From Rhodovulum steppense (GTDB taxonomy: Bacteria > Pseudomonadota > Alphaproteobacteria > Rhodobacterales > Rhodobacteraceae), in the NCBI RefSeq assembly GCF_004339675.1, contig NZ_SLVM01000009.1, forward strand, positions 1-64,000: a DNA stretch of 64,000 nt, in the 5' to 3' direction. The notes beneath the pieces are model-generated. The model was given only the letters and a program-made list of their open reading frames with translations. It was not told the DNA's origin and did not search any database. The stretch's first letter is position 1; each line of letters opens with the position of its first letter. Positions 17,833 through 27,271 of the stretch are shown here, piece by piece. The position numbers and the translations under genes were made by a program.

Positions 17833-19203
17833 TTACATCAACTTGCGGCGGCGTGTCACGCGGATATCGAGATCGGTGATCTTTTTCCTCAAGGTATTGC
17901 GGTTGATGCCCAGCAGATCGGCACATTTGGCCTGATTGCCGCCGGTCGCGTCTAGCGCGATCTCGATCAGGGGCATTTCAACCTCACGCAGTATCCGTGA
18001 ATACAGCCCTGGAGGCGGCAGCACACCGCCATGCAGGTCGAAATAGCGCCGCAGGTGCCTGCCGACCGAGGCGGACAGCTTTTCGCCTTCGCCGCCGCCC
18101 ACCAGCGGTTCGATCTCGGGCTGGTTGCCCAGAACCGACTCGACCTCGGTGCGGGTGATGATCTCTTCGGGGCTGGTGACGACAAGGCGGCGAATGGTGT
18201 GTTCCAACTGCCGCACGTTTCCGGGCCAGCTATAGGCGCGGATCAGGTCCATTGCATCCGCGGCGAGGGTCCGGCGCGCGGCGCCGTCGCGTTCGGCACG
18301 GGCCAGGAAATGCTCGGTCAGCAGCGGGATGTCGTCCACCCGTTCGCGCAAGGACGGCACGGCGACGGTGACCCCGCCCAGGCGGTAAAACAGATCCTGG
18401 CGGAACAGGCCCGCCTCCATCCGGCCCATCAGATCGGTCTGGCTGGTGGCCATGACCCGTGGCGCGGTATCCCCGAAGGCGTCCAGCATACGCACGATGC
18501 GTGCCTGCGCATCTTCGGTCAGATCCGCCACCTCGTCGAACAGGATCGATCCGCCACGGGCGCGCGCGGCCAGCGCCGAGGGGCCATCTGCGCCCTCGAG
18601 GTCGGGGGTTGTCGCGATCACGAAGGGCAGTGAGCGGCGGTCGGAAAAGTCGTGGATCGCGCGGGCGATCAGCGACTTGCCGGTGCCCGACTCGCCGGTG
18701 ATCAGAACCGGCAGATCGGCATTCATCACCCGCGCCACAAGCCGGTACAGCGCCTGCATCTGCGGCGTGCGGCCGACCAGCGGCAGGTCGTCCTCGTCGC
18801 GCGGCGGCTCGACGCTTTCGGTGCGGCTGCGCACCCGGCGCTTGGTTTCCAGCGCGCGGGCCGCCCGCTTCATCAGGTCGGGCAGGTCAAAAGGCTTGGG
18901 CAGGTAGTCATAGGCCTCGGCCTCCGCGGCCTGGATCGCCGTCATGATGGTGTTCTGCGCCGAGATCACGATCACCGGCAGGCCCGGCCGCTCCTGCCCG
19001 ATCTTGGGCAGCATTTCCAGCCCGTTGCCGTCGGGCATGATGACGTCCGAGATCACCAGATCGCCCTTTCCCTCGGACACCCAGCGCATCAGCGTGGTCA
19101 GCGACGAGGTCGCATGCACCTTGCAACCCGCCCGCGTCAATGCCTGGGTCAGAACGGTGCGGATCGTGCGGTCGTCATCGGCGACAAGAACGGTGCCGTC
19201 CAT
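17833..19203 (-). CDS. ntrC: Nitrogen regulation response regulator NtrC (sigma-70-type, lacks GAFTGA)
   Basis: A 456-residue regulator. The receiver domain contains [13 protein letters not shown], the phospho-aspartate being about residue 54. The AAA+ domain has Walker [17 protein letters not shown] and Walker [11 protein letters not shown], and the Fis-type HTH reads [21 protein letters not shown]. Between Walker A and B about 15 residues that normally carry ESELFGHEKGAFTGA are deleted ([21 protein letters not shown]). In Rhodobacter capsulatus NtrC is known to lack this loop and to activate sigma-70 RNA polymerase; the same is inferred here. The start ATG shares one base with the ntrB stop. 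Confidence 0.95.
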   Translation of the reverse strand: MDGTVLVADDDRTIRTVLTQALTRAGCKVHATSSLTTLMRWVSEGKGDLVISDVIMPDGNGLEMLPKIGQERPGLPVIVISAQNTIMTAIQAAEAEAYDYLPKPFDLPDLMKRAARALETKRRVRSRTESVEPPRDEDDLPLVGRTPQMQALYRLVARVMNADLPVLITGESGTGKSLIARAIHDFSDRRSLPFVIATTPDLEGADGPSALAARARGGSILFDEVADLTEDAQARIVRMLDAFGDTAPRVMATSQTDLMGRMEAGLFRQDLFYRLGGVTVAVPSLRERVDDIPLLTEHFLARAERDGAARRTLAADAMDLIRAYSWPGNVRQLEHTIRRLVVTSPEEIITRTEVESVLGNQPEIEPLVGGGEGEKLSASVGRHLRRYFDLHGGVLPPPGLYSRILREVEMPLIEIALDATGGNQAKCADLLGINRNTLRKKITDLDIRVTRRRKLM

Positions 19204-20297
19204 CAGCTGTCATCCTCTTGGGGGTTGGGCTCTTGGGGTTTGGGTGCGACGGGCAGCGAGACGCGGAACACGGTGCGCCCGGGCACCGAGTCGACCGCGA
19301 TCCAGCCGCCATGGTCATTGATGATCTTGGATACCAGCGCGAGGCCCAGGCCGGTGCCGTTCTCGCGGCCCGAGATGAAGGGCTCGAACACGTCGCCCGC
19401 GATGTCGGGCGGCAGGCCGGGGCCGTCATCCACGACCTCGACCTGCAGCGGCACAGGCACGCCCGGGCCTTCGGGGTGGCGCAGCCGCAATGCGAGATCG
19501 AAGAAGGTGCGCAGCCGGATCGTGCCCCCCCTTTGCGGGGCGGCCTGGGCGGCATTGCGGATCAGGTTGGTGAAGACCTGGATAAGCTGGTCGGCATCGG
19601 CCCAGGTCGCGGGCAGCGAGGGGTCGTATTCCTCCTCGATCTTCATATGCGCGGCATAGCTGACCAGCGCGGATTTGCGCGCCCGGTCGAGAATGTCGTG
19701 GATGTTCACCGCCTTGCAGTTCGGCGGGCTGAGATTGCCGAATTGTTCGACCTGATCCAGCAGCTTCACGATCCGTCGGCTTTCGGCCACGATCAGGTCG
19801 GTCAGTTCCAGATCGCCGTTGCGCAGGTTCATCGACAACAGTTGCGCCGCCCCGGTGATGCCCGCCAGCGGGTTCTTGATCTCGTGGGCCAGCATCTCGG
19901 CCATGCCGATCGCCGATTTCGCCGCCGTCTTGACCGAATGTGCCCGGCCCAGCCGCCCGGCGATCTCGCGCGGGCTGACCAGCAGCAGCAGATGATCCTG
20001 CCCGTCATTCATCGGCGCGATCTGAAGGTTGCACTCGACCGGCGGGCGGGTGCCTGCGGTCACGTCGACATCGTTGATGAACAGCGGCGCCCGGTTTGCC
20101 CTCACCCGGGCAAAGGCGTCGTCGAGCGGGGCATCCACCGCCAGTCGGTCGAAGACCGGGGCATCGCGCAGCGCCCTGATCGTGGCATTGGTGAAGATTT
20201 CCGCCGCCGGGTTGATCGCGGCGATCCGGTCCCCGGCATCCAGCAGGAAGGCCGGGATCGGCAGCGCTGTCCAGATCGCGTCCTTGTCCAGCGTCAT
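19203..20297 (-). CDS. ntrB: Nitrogen regulation sensor kinase NtrB (GlnL)
   Basis: A 364-residue soluble histidine kinase/phosphatase that phosphorylates NtrC and is controlled by PII (GlnB/GlnK). A PAS domain (about 5-110) is followed by the HisKA box [20 protein letters not shown] and an HATPase_c domain ([39 protein letters not shown]). The ATG at 20297 overlaps the dusB stop (ATGA); a longer frame upstream lies inside dusB and is not used. Overlaps on both sides indicate a coupled dusB-ntrB-ntrC operon. Confidence 0.95.
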   Translation of the reverse strand: MTLDKDAIWTALPIPAFLLDAGDRIAAINPAAEIFTNATIRALRDAPVFDRLAVDAPLDDAFARVRANRAPLFINDVDVTAGTRPPVECNLQIAPMNDGQDHLLLLVSPREIAGRLGRAHSVKTAAKSAIGMAEMLAHEIKNPLAGITGAAQLLSMNLRNGDLELTDLIVAESRRIVKLLDQVEQFGNLSPPNCKAVNIHDILDRARKSALVSYAAHMKIEEEYDPSLPATWADADQLIQVFTNLIRNAAQAAPQRGGTIRLRTFFDLALRLRHPEGPGVPVPLQVEVVDDGPGLPPDIAGDVFEPFISGRENGTGLGLALVSKIINDHGGWIAVDSVPGRTVFRVSLPVAPKPQEPNPQEDDS

Positions 20298-21280
20298 GCC
20301 GCCGCCCTCTCGCTGCGGCCTGCCATCGCATCGGGGATCAGGGCCAGCACCCGGCCCGGATCGCGTTCGGTCAGCACCGCCTGGCGCAGGGCAGGGGGCG
20401 TGCCCGCCTCGTCCATGTACCAACCCAGATGCTTGCGGATCACCCGCGCGCCCAGCGTGCGGCCGTAAAAGGACAGCGACGCCTCGTAATGGCCCGCCAC
20501 CATGTCGGCGAAGGCTGCGCCGGTCGGTGCGGCCGGGGCGGGCCGTCCGGCCAGCGCCGCGGCGATCCGCGCCAGAACCCAGGGTCGGCCCTGCGCGCCG
20601 CGCCCCACCATCACCCCGTCCGCGCCCGAGGCCTCCAGCGCCGCGCGCGCCGTGGCGGGATCGACGATATCGCCATTGGCCACCACCGGCACCGACACGG
20701 CCTGTTTCACCGCGCGGATCGCAGTCCAGTCGGCCCGGCCGGAATAGAACTGGCAGCGGGTGCGGCCGTGAATGGTGATCATCCGCACCCCCGCCGCCTC
20801 GGCCCGGCGGGCAAGGTCGGGGGCGTTCAGCAGGTCGCTGTCCCAGCCCAGTCGCGCCTTCAGCGTCACCGGTACCTTGACCGCGCCTACCACCGCCTCG
20901 ATCAGACACAGCGCGCGGTCGGGGTCGCGCATCAGCGCCGAGCCCGAGAAGCCGCCCGTCACCTTGCGCGCGGGGCAGCCCATGTTGATGTCTATGATCC
21001 GCGCGCCCTGATCCTCGAGGATCCGCGCCGCACGCGCCATCCAGTCGGCGTCGCGCCCGACGATCTGCACCGCGCTGGCCTGTTCGCCCAATCCCAGCGC
21101 CGCGCGCTCGCGCGTGCCGGGCCGGGCCTGGACCATGTCCTGGCTGGCCACCATTTCCGAGACGACCAGCCCTGCGCCGAACGAAGCCACGAGCCGACGA
21201 AAGGGCAGGTCGGTGATCCCGGCCATCGGGGCCAGCAGGACGGCCGGATCGAGCGAAATGTCTGCCACCTGAATGGACAA
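20294..21280 (-). CDS. dusB: tRNA dihydrouridine synthase DusB (NifR3)
   Basis: A 328-residue flavoenzyme that reduces uridine to dihydrouridine in the tRNA D loop. Signature segments are LLAPMAGITDLPFRRL, IIDINMGCPARKVTGGFSGSALMRD with the catalytic Cys, and TIHGRTRCQFYSG. It is historically called nifR3 in Rhodobacter because it heads the ntrBC operon. The start appears to be TTG 21280 preceded by AAGGA; a GTG five codons further is an alternative. A promoter candidate lies immediately upstream. Confidence 0.94.
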   Translation of the reverse strand: MSIQVADISLDPAVLLAPMAGITDLPFRRLVASFGAGLVVSEMVASQDMVQARPGTRERAALGLGEQASAVQIVGRDADWMARAARILEDQGARIIDINMGCPARKVTGGFSGSALMRDPDRALCLIEAVVGAVKVPVTLKARLGWDSDLLNAPDLARRAEAAGVRMITIHGRTRCQFYSGRADWTAIRAVKQAVSVPVVANGDIVDPATARAALEASGADGVMVGRGAQGRPWVLARIAAALAGRPAPAAPTGAAFADMVAGHYEASLSFYGRTLGARVIRKHLGWYMDEAGTPPALRQAVLTERDPGRVLALIPDAMAGRSERAAA

Positions 21281-21308
21281 GTGATTAATCCTTGTGCAGT
21301 TGAGACGG

Positions 21309-21337
21309 GATGTAGCCCGGCCTCTCGGGAATTACAA
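21309..21337 (-). promoter_or_regulatory. Candidate sigma-70 promoter for dusB-ntrBC
   Basis: On the minus strand TTGTAA (21337-21332) and TACATC (21314-21309) are separated by 17 bases and sit about 30 bases before the dusB start. The match is moderate (-35 four of six, -10 four of six), but this is the only position with good spacing in the divergent region. Confidence 0.4.
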
Positions 21338-21468
21338 TCTGAGGGATAGACCCACGAGGCCCGAAACAGCAAATGCACAAAATTTAAGCGTTCAATCCCG
21401 CCCTTTTGCCCCATTGCCCCGCAGCCCGACCCCGCCTAAAGAGTCGCCGACCGGTTCGGGGGCAGGGC

Positions 21469-22614
21469 ATGACAGTCACGGCGATCATCGTGGCCGCAGG
21501 GCGCGGGACAAGGGTAGGCGGCGACCGACCCAAGCAATATCAGCCGCTTGGCGGTCGCGCGGTGCTGGGCCGGACGGTCGCGGGTTTTGCCGCCCATCCC
21601 CGGGTGACGGGGCTGGTGGTGGTCCTGCATCCCGACGATGCCGATCTTTTCGCCGAAGCGATGGCGGGGCTCGACCTGGCGGTGACGACGGTTCCCGGGG
21701 GCGCGACACGGGATGCCTCGGTCGCGGCGGGGCTGGGGGCCGTGCCGTCGGGCACCACGCGCGTTCTGATCCATGACGGCGCCCGGCCGCTGGTCTCGGC
21801 CGCGCTGATCGACCGGGTGATCGACGCGCTGGATACCCATCCGGGGGCGGCACCCGCGCTGGCCGTGACCGATGCCCTATGGCGCGGCGCGGCGGGGCGC
21901 GTGCTGGCGCCGCATCCGCGCGACGGGCTGTTCCGGGCCCAGACCCCGCAGGGCTTCCGGATCGAGGCGATCCGCGCGGCCCATGCGGCGCATCCGGGCG
22001 GGGCGGCCGACGATGTCGAGGTGGCGCTGGCCGCGGGGCTTGACGTGGCCATCGTCGAGGGCGACGAGGACAATCTGAAGATCACCCATGCACAGGATTT
22101 CGCCCGCGCCGAGCGGGTCTTGCGGGAGAGGGACATGGATATTCGCACCGGCAACGGCTTTGACGTGCACGCCTTCTGCGAGGGCGACGGCGTGATCCTG
22201 TGCGGCATCAAGGTGCCGCATGACAAGGCGCTGAAGGGCCATTCGGATGCCGATGTCGGCATGCACGCGGTCACCGACGCGATCTATGGTGCGCTGGCGG
22301 ATGGCGATATAGGCCAGCATTTCCCGCCCTCGGATCCGCAATGGAAGGGCGCGGCCTCGGACATCTTCCTGAAACATGCGGTGGGGCGGGTGGCCGAACG
22401 CGGCTACCGGATCGCGCATGCCGATCTGACGCTGATCTGCGAGCGGCCCAAGATCGGCCCGGTCGCGGGCGCGATGCGGGCCGAGATGGCGCGGCTGATG
22501 GGGATCGAGCTGGACCGGATCAGCGTCAAGGCCACCACCTCCGAGCAACTGGGGTTCACCGGCCGGGAGGAGGGAATCGCGGCGCTGGCCACGGTGACGC
22601 TGGTGCGGCCATGA
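21469..22614 (+). CDS. ispDF: Bifunctional MEP-pathway enzyme IspDF
   Basis: A 381-residue fusion of two isoprenoid-synthesis enzymes. The N-terminal 225 residues are MEP cytidylyltransferase ([31 protein letters not shown]). The C-terminal 155 residues are 2C-methyl-D-erythritol 2,4-cyclodiphosphate synthase (GNGFDVHAF, the metal-binding [34 protein letters not shown]). The fusion is typical of alpha- and epsilonproteobacteria. The start ATG follows GGGGGCAGGGC. The stop overlaps pgpA by four bases. Confidence 0.96.
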   Translation: MTVTAIIVAAGRGTRVGGDRPKQYQPLGGRAVLGRTVAGFAAHPRVTGLVVVLHPDDADLFAEAMAGLDLAVTTVPGGATRDASVAAGLGAVPSGTTRVLIHDGARPLVSAALIDRVIDALDTHPGAAPALAVTDALWRGAAGRVLAPHPRDGLFRAQTPQGFRIEAIRAAHAAHPGGAADDVEVALAAGLDVAIVEGDEDNLKITHAQDFARAERVLRERDMDIRTGNGFDVHAFCEGDGVILCGIKVPHDKALKGHSDADVGMHAVTDAIYGALADGDIGQHFPPSDPQWKGAASDIFLKHAVGRVAERGYRIAHADLTLICERPKIGPVAGAMRAEMARLMGIELDRISVKATTSEQLGFTGREEGIAALATVTLVRP

Positions 22615-23105
22615 GCCCGGCGCGCTTTGTCGCGACCTGGTTCGGCGTCGGTCTGCTGCGCCCCGCCCCGGGCACCTGGGGCTCGCTTGCGGCGCTGCCG
22701 CTGTTCTGGGCGCTGCATATTCTGGGCGGACCGTGGCTGGCGCTGGCGGCGACGGTTCTGGTCTGCATGCTGGGCTGGTGGGCGGTTGGCGCCGCCGCGC
22801 GCGGGGCGGCCGATCCCGACCGGTCGGAATATGTCATCGACGAGGTGGCGGGGATGTGGATCGCGCTGTTGCCGCTGTCCTTCGGCGCGCGGGCGTCGGG
22901 GGCCGACATCCTGGCGCTGTATCCCGGCTGGATCGTGGCGTTCTTCGGCTTCCGGCTGTTCGATATCTGGAAACCGGGGCCGATCGGCTGGGCCGACCGT
23001 CAGAAGACGGCGCTGGGCGTGATGCTGGACGACGTGCTGGCGGGCATCGCTGCTGGGGCGCTGGTGCTTGCGCTGGCGGCGGTCTGGCATATCCTTCTGG
23101 CATGA
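22611..23105 (+). CDS. pgpA: Phosphatidylglycerophosphatase A
   Basis: A 164-residue inner-membrane phosphatase that converts phosphatidylglycerol phosphate to phosphatidylglycerol. It has an N-terminal [20 protein letters not shown] and the acidic motif [21 protein letters not shown], three to four hydrophobic segments, and a C-terminal [13 protein letters not shown] ... [11 protein letters not shown]. It is coupled at both ends (ATGA overlaps with ispDF and pncC). The three-gene order ispDF-pgpA-cinA is common in Rhodobacteraceae. Confidence 0.94.
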   Translation: MSPARFVATWFGVGLLRPAPGTWGSLAALPLFWALHILGGPWLALAATVLVCMLGWWAVGAAARGAADPDRSEYVIDEVAGMWIALLPLSFGARASGADILALYPGWIVAFFGFRLFDIWKPGPIGWADRQKTALGVMLDDVLAGIAAGALVLALAAVWHILLA

Positions 23106-23578
23106 CCAGCCGTGCCGAAACCCTGGTGGCCCTGGCCCGTGCGCGGGGGGTGCTGGTGGCCAGTGCCGAAAGCTGCACCGGCGGCATGGTGTCGGCCGCG
23201 ATCACCGATATTCCCGGCTCGTCGAAGATGTTCGACCGGGGGTTCGTGACCTATTCCAACGCCGCGAAACAGGCGCTTCTGGGTGTCCGGGCCGAGACGC
23301 TGGACGCCCATGGCGCGGTGTCCGAACCCGTCGCGGCCGAGATGGCCGAGGGGGCGCTGGCCCGGTCCGAGGCCGATCTGGCGGTTGCGATCACCGGCAT
23401 CGCGGGGCCCGGCGGGTCCGAGCACAAGCCCGAGGGGCGCGTCTGTTTCGCGCTGGCGCGGAAAGGCGCGGGTGTCGTCACCGAAACCGTGGAATTCGGC
23501 GCGCTGGGCCGTGACAGGGTGCGCGCCGCCAGCCGCGATAACGCGCTCGACCTGCTTATCGGCGCGCTGAACGGCTAG
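23102..23578 (+). CDS. pncC: CinA C-terminal family nicotinamide-nucleotide amidase PncC
   Basis: A 158-residue protein containing only the CinA amidohydrolase domain, which deamidates nicotinamide mononucleotide in the pyridine-nucleotide salvage cycle. Conserved sequence includes ASAESCTGGMVSAAITDIPGSS (shown here in part) and AITGIAGPGGSEHKPEGRV. The N-terminal COG1058 domain of long CinA proteins is absent, as in many proteobacteria. The 3' end overlaps the convergent MmgE/PrpD gene by four bases. Confidence 0.92.
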   Translation: MTSRAETLVALARARGVLVASAESCTGGMVSAAITDIPGSSKMFDRGFVTYSNAAKQALLGVRAETLDAHGAVSEPVAAEMAEGALARSEADLAVAITGIAGPGGSEHKPEGRVCFALARKGAGVVTETVEFGALGRDRVRAASRDNALDLLIGALNG

Positions 23579-24867
23579 CGTGCCCCCGACAACAGCGCCC
23601 CCAGCAGCGCGGGGTCGGGGCCGTCGGGAGCCATGCAGATCGCCGCGAGCCGTGCGGCCGTTTCCTCTCCCACAAGGCTTGTCGCCTTGGCCCGCAGTCT
23701 GGCCGCGCGCTGGTCCGGTGGCATCGGCGCGTCCAGATCATGCGCGGCCTCGCTTGGGCCGTCTGCCGTCTCGACCGTGACGCGGGCGGCGGTTTCGGAC
23801 AGGCGTTCATCGGCCTCGACCGTCACCCGGTCGCGCAGGCCGACCAGCAGCGGATCGGCGCAGGCGGCATCGCTGAAACTGGCCAGTGCCGCGGTGTCCC
23901 GCCCGGCCAGCACCATCGCCGCGATCAGCCGATAGCTGAACTTCGCCTCAAGCCCCGTCGCCGGTGCAGGCTGGTCGCAGACCCGCAGCCAGCGCGGATG
24001 GGTCGCAACCCGCACCTGCCGCACCGTGTCCGGGTCCAGCGGCATCAGGTTGCGCAATGCCTCGATCATCGCATGCGTGCCGTGGCAACAGGCGTGGAAC
24101 TTGTGGCTGACGGTCTCGAAGAGCCAGTGCTGGCCCAGCCCGTCAAGCGCGCCTGCATCCGACGCGCCTGCATGCGTCTCGCCAAAGCCCTGCGCGCCCT
24201 CAAGCCCCTGCGCGGTCGAGCCGAAGCCGGATGCCGCCAGCAGCGCGGCCTCGACCCCGTTCGCGGCGGCGATCCCGGCATTGAAGGGCTTGCCCATGGT
24301 CCCGAACTGCGATTTCAGCCCCGAAGCGCGGGTCGAGACGATGCCCAGCGCCTGCACCCCGTCCGCGCCCAGCAGCCGCGCGCCCGCCAGCGCCGCACCA
24401 AAGGCCCCCGCCGTGCCGGTCTGGTGGAACCCCACCTGGTAATGCCCGCGCCCCAGCCAGAGGCCGATGCGGATGGATGCCTCGGCCCCCACCAGCGCGG
24501 CATCCAGAAACGCCGTCCCGCCCGCGCCCGTCTTTTGCGCGAGTGCAAGGGCTGCGGGCAGCACGGCGACCGAAGGGTGGCCGATATGGGCGAAATGGGT
24601 GTCGTCATAATCCAGCGCGTGCGAGGCCGCGCCATTGGCCAGTGCCGCCGCGCGGGCGGGCACGCGGGCTGCATCGCCCACCAGCGCGGCCTGCGGCGCA
24701 CCCGCCTCCTCCAGCACCAGCGCGCGGACGATCCGGGAAACGGGTTCCTCCGCGCCCGCGATCGCGCAGGCCGCCCAATCCATTACCGAAAGCCGCATCA
24801 TCGCACGGGCAGCCTCGCCCGGCACGGTACGGGCGGCGAACTCGGCCAGAGTTTCGGAGATCCCCAT
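23575..24867 (-). CDS. MmgE/PrpD family protein
   Basis: A 430-residue member of the 2-methylcitrate dehydratase-like family (MmgE/PrpD fold). Typical elements: GAASHALDYDDTHFAHIGHPS (about residues 79-99; given in part), KFHACCHGTHAMIEAL and RLIAAMVLAGRDTAAL. Family members dehydrate 2-methylcitrate or isomerise/dehydrate other hydroxy acids, including iminodisuccinate-type substrates. There is no prpC or prpB neighbour, so a true methylcitrate role is unproven. It stands alone, convergent with pncC and followed upstream by the RatA-like gene on the same strand. Confidence 0.85.
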   Translation of the reverse strand: MGISETLAEFAARTVPGEAARAMMRLSVMDWAACAIAGAEEPVSRIVRALVLEEAGAPQAALVGDAARVPARAAALANGAASHALDYDDTHFAHIGHPSVAVLPAALALAQKTGAGGTAFLDAALVGAEASIRIGLWLGRGHYQVGFHQTGTAGAFGAALAGARLLGADGVQALGIVSTRASGLKSQFGTMGKPFNAGIAAANGVEAALLAASGFGSTAQGLEGAQGFGETHAGASDAGALDGLGQHWLFETVSHKFHACCHGTHAMIEALRNLMPLDPDTVRQVRVATHPRWLRVCDQPAPATGLEAKFSYRLIAAMVLAGRDTAALASFSDAACADPLLVGLRDRVTVEADERLSETAARVTVETADGPSEAAHDLDAPMPPDQRAARLRAKATSLVGEETAARLAAICMAPDGPDPALLGALLSGAR

Positions 24868-24904
24868 CGCTTCCCCCTTGTGGCGCCTGCCCGGGCGGCA
24901 AGGC

Positions 24905-25363
24905 TCAGGCGGCGGGCTTGCCGTACAGGTCTTCGGCCCGCGCCTCGAAGGCGCGCACGATGCGCAGCATCGCCTCGTTGAACACCGCGCCGATCACGCC
25001 CTGCAACACGCGGTTCTTGAACTCGAAATCCACGAAGAACTCGACCTTGCAGCGGTCCTCGGCGACGTCTTCGAAATGCCAGTAGGATTTCAGGTACTTG
25101 AACGGCCCGTCCAGATATTCCGTGTCGATCCGGTGCAGGCTGGGCCACAGCGTCACCCGGCTGCCAAAGCGTTCGCGGAACACCTTGAACGAGATCACCA
25201 GATCGGCCTCCATCAACTCGTGATCGCCGAAATCGGTGCGCTTGCGGATGCGCGCGGCGGCCGTCCAGGGCAGGAATTCAGGATAGGAGGCCACGTCAGC
25301 CACCAGATCGTACATCTGCTGCGCCGAATAGGGCATCTCGCGGTTTTCGGAATGTCTGGGCAT
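24905..25363 (-). CDS. RatA/COQ10-family START-like protein
   Basis: A 152-residue SRPBCC/START-fold protein (polyketide cyclase superfamily). The N-terminus MPRHSENREMPYSAQQMYDLVADVA and YPEFLPWTAAARI followed by FVDFEFKNRVLQ are diagnostic of the COQ10/RatA group. Members bind ubiquinone (COQ10) or, in E. coli, were described as RatA, interfering with 70S assembly; the ubiquinone role is more likely in alphaproteobacteria. The ATG at 25363 is the conserved start. It is divergent from hpt. Confidence 0.9.
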   Translation of the reverse strand: MPRHSENREMPYSAQQMYDLVADVASYPEFLPWTAAARIRKRTDFGDHELMEADLVISFKVFRERFGSRVTLWPSLHRIDTEYLDGPFKYLKSYWHFEDVAEDRCKVEFFVDFEFKNRVLQGVIGAVFNEAMLRIVRAFEARAEDLYGKPAA

Positions 25364-25432
25364 GATCCCGTTTGTCTGCTGACAGTGGGCAGTCGTTTCT
25401 GCTAGTGAGCGGCCGAAATCAAGGGGGAAGGC

Positions 25433-25972
25433 ATGGGCGAGCGACCCTATGTCATAGACGAGATGCTGTCGGCCAAGACCATCGCGGCCCGGGTCGAGGC
25501 GCTGGCGGCCGAGATCACGCGCCATTTCGCCGATACCGACAAGCTGGTGGTGGTGGGGCTGTTGCGCGGCTCGTTCGTGTTCATCGCCGATCTGGTGCGC
25601 GAGTTGCGGCTGCCGGTCGAGGTCGATTTCATCGAGACCTCGTCCTATGGCAGCGGCATGGAAAGCTCGCGCGAGGTGCGCATCCTCAAGGATCTGCGCG
25701 GCAAGATCGAGGGGCGCGACGTGCTGGTGGTCGAGGATATCGTCGATACCGGGCACACGCTTGCCCATGTGCTGCACCTGCTGGCCGCGAAAAAGCCCCG
25801 GCGGCTGGAATCCTGCGCGCTGCTGGACAAACCCTCGCGGCGCGAGGTCGAAGTGCGGGCAAGCTGGGTGGGGTTCGAGATCCCTGACCGCTTCGTTGTG
25901 GGCTATGGCATCGACTTTGCCCAGCGCAACCGCAACCTGCCCTATATCGGATCGGTCCGGTTCGAGGAATGA
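25433..25972 (+). CDS. hpt: Hypoxanthine phosphoribosyltransferase
   Basis: A 179-residue purine-salvage enzyme transferring phosphoribose from PRPP to hypoxanthine/guanine. The PRPP-binding loop [14 protein letters not shown] (about residues 97-110), the [18 protein letters not shown] segment and the C-terminal [21 protein letters not shown] are all present. Start at ATG 25433 with AAGGGGGAAGGC upstream. It overlaps the next small gene by ATGA. Confidence 0.94.
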   Translation: MGERPYVIDEMLSAKTIAARVEALAAEITRHFADTDKLVVVGLLRGSFVFIADLVRELRLPVEVDFIETSSYGSGMESSREVRILKDLRGKIEGRDVLVVEDIVDTGHTLAHVLHLLAAKKPRRLESCALLDKPSRREVEVRASWVGFEIPDRFVVGYGIDFAQRNRNLPYIGSVRFEE

Positions 25973-26151
25973 ACCCGCTGTGGCTTCTGCGTGCGAAACG
26001 CTGGGCGCAACACCCGCCCGGCGCGTCGCGCGTGCGGCTGGTGCTGGGGGTGGTCGCGCTTTGCCTGCTGCTGGTGCTGGTCGAATGGCTGGTCGGCTGG
26101 CCCGAGGCGCTGACGGTCAATTCCGGTGCGCGCGGCGCCTTGGCCCCCTGA
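25969..26151 (+). CDS. Small membrane protein coupled to hpt
   Basis: 60 residues: a basic N-terminus ([23 protein letters not shown]), one transmembrane helix (about 24-43, [19 protein letters not shown]) and the tail [10 protein letters not shown] recognise similar unnamed proteins after hpt in related bacteria, and the four-base overlap with hpt supports translation. Topology would be N-in with a short periplasmic tail. Function unknown. Confidence 0.7.
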   Translation: MNPLWLLRAKRWAQHPPGASRVRLVLGVVALCLLLVLVEWLVGWPEALTVNSGARGALAP

Positions 26152-26184
26152 GCGGGGCGTTCTAATCGGTAGGCGGGGCGGTAC

Positions 26185-26348
26185 AGGGGCGGGACCACCA
26201 CGACCGTAAGGGCAACTCATTCCCGAGGACCTGTTCATACAGGTGGGCGCCAGGTAACCGGGCCAGGACCCGGACAGAGCCAGCTCCCTCGGATTTGCTT
26301 AAGGCCACCGGAATTTGACCCCAGCACGGGAAGGGCAGAACCCGCCTT
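26185..26348 (-). ncRNA. ssrS: Probable 6S RNA (SsrS)
   Basis: The gene-free region between hpt and mmcB folds on the minus strand into a long, interrupted rod about 164 nt long. The ends pair (GGCGGG with CCCGCC). An inner helix ATTCC / GGAAT and CCGAGG / CCTCGG brackets an unpaired 5' stretch containing GGCCTTAAGC, and the apical arm includes ACCTGT-ATGA-ACAGGT and CCGGG-TCCTGG-CCCGG. A rod with a central bubble is the hallmark of 6S RNA, which binds sigma-70 RNA polymerase, and the sequence resembles Rhodobacterales 6S as I remember it. A good promoter ends exactly at the 5' stem. The 3' end is uncertain by about 20 nt. Confidence 0.65.
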
Positions 26349-26354
26349 CGATCA

Positions 26355-26383
26355 CAGATAGGGCAGGGCGGGGGTGGCTGCAA
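26355..26383 (-). promoter_or_regulatory. Sigma-70 promoter of the 6S RNA candidate
   Basis: On the minus strand TTGCAG (26383-26378), a 17-base spacer and TATCTG (26360-26355) precede a predicted start at about 26348, precisely where the closing stem of the RNA begins. It overlaps the upstream region of divergent mmcB. Confidence 0.6.
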
Positions 26384-26421
26384 GGCTTGCCATTTGTTCA
26401 TGGATTGTTCAACCTTCACCC

Positions 26422-26880
26422 ATGCCAAGTGCTCCGCCCCAAACGCCTGCCGCATCGGCCCCCGGCCAGCTCATCGCCCGCGGTGTCAGTCGGCACCTGC
26501 GCGATCTGGGTTTTGCCTGTGTCGAGGAACTGGTGCCCAAGGCCGGGTTGCGCGTCGATGTGATGGCGCTTGGGCCGAAGGGCGAGGTCTGGATCGTCGA
26601 ATGCAAGTCGTGCCGGGCCGATTTCGCCGCGGACCGCAAGTGGCAGGGCTATCTGGACTGGTGCGACCGCTTCTTCTGGGCGGTGGACGAGGCGTTTCCG
26701 GTCGACCTGTTGCCGCCCGGCACCGGCTTGATCCTGGCCGATGCCTATGGCGCAGAGATCCTGCGCGAGGGCCCCGAGACAAGGCTGGCGGGCGCACGGC
26801 GCAAGGCGGTCACGCGGAGATTCGCCCGCCACGCGGCGTTGCGGTTGCAGGCGCTGCGCGATCCGGGCCTCAGCCCCTAG
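26422..26880 (+). CDS. mmcB: MmcB family DNA repair protein
   Basis: A 152-residue protein of the MmcB family (DUF5/PD-(D/E)xK-like). The core VDVMALGPKGEVWIVECKSC (about residues 44-63) shows the D...ExK nuclease-type motif, followed by DFAADRKWQGYLDWCDRFFWAVDEAFP. In Caulobacter mmcB is a DNA-damage-inducible gene needed for mitomycin C tolerance. The ATG at 26422 is preferred although its ribosome-binding site is poor; an upstream in-frame GTG lies within the 6S promoter. Its 3' end overlaps the convergent DUF6324 gene by 11 bases. Confidence 0.88.
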   Translation: MPSAPPQTPAASAPGQLIARGVSRHLRDLGFACVEELVPKAGLRVDVMALGPKGEVWIVECKSCRADFAADRKWQGYLDWCDRFFWAVDEAFPVDLLPPGTGLILADAYGAEILREGPETRLAGARRKAVTRRFARHAALRLQALRDPGLSP

Positions 26881-27097
26881 GGCGGTCCTTCTTGCCCGGT
26901 TTGGCGGCCTTCTCGCCGATGGCGCGGGCCTGTGCGGCGGCGGCGCGTATTTCCTCGGCGATCTCCTCGGCCTCGTCGGGGTCGAAATCCATCGGCAGGT
27001 CGATTCCCTCGCCCTCGACATAGATTCGCACCATGCCAAGGCTCGTCGGCCCGATCTGCAGATTCGCGGCGAGCTCGCTTTCCTTGTCGATGCCCAT
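26870..27097 (-). CDS. DUF6324 family small protein
   Basis: 75 residues, acidic centre and a basic C-terminus. The sequence MGIDKESELAANLQIGPTS, VRIYVEGEGIDLPMDFDPDEAEEIAEEI is highly conserved in Rhodobacteraceae (DUF6324). It is probably cytoplasmic; the DFDPDEAEEIAEEIR segment would be an amphipathic helix. Function unknown. GAGGGGGCC precedes the ATG at 27097. Confidence 0.8.
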   Translation of the reverse strand: MGIDKESELAANLQIGPTSLGMVRIYVEGEGIDLPMDFDPDEAEEIAEEIRAAAAQARAIGEKAAKPGKKDRPRG

Positions 27098-27271
27098 TGC
27101 GGCCCCCTCGGAATGATCAGGGCTTATGCGTTAGCCTGTCATCCCCGCGCTGGCAAGGGCGGGGCGGCCCCGGAAACCCGGGGCCGCGGTGTGCAATGCT
27201 GCCTGCACGCCGCGGCTGCAATCCCCCGCACCGCCCCGGACGGGAAATGGCGTGCTGATGGGGAACGGGGC

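Noticed and set aside
14715-17879. Open frame of over 1000 codons on the plus strand across ntrX/ntrY
   Set aside because: It lies antisense to two certain genes and has the composition expected of a shadow frame in GC-rich DNA; the translation shows no recognisable domain.
23575-24867. Methylcitrate cycle locus around the MmgE/PrpD gene
   Set aside because: prpB, prpC and acn genes are absent; the fold alone does not define the substrate.
24905-25363. RatA toxin of a toxin-antitoxin pair
   Set aside because: No small antitoxin gene is adjacent and the sequence fits the COQ10-like ubiquinone-binding group, so a toxin-antitoxin call is not supported.
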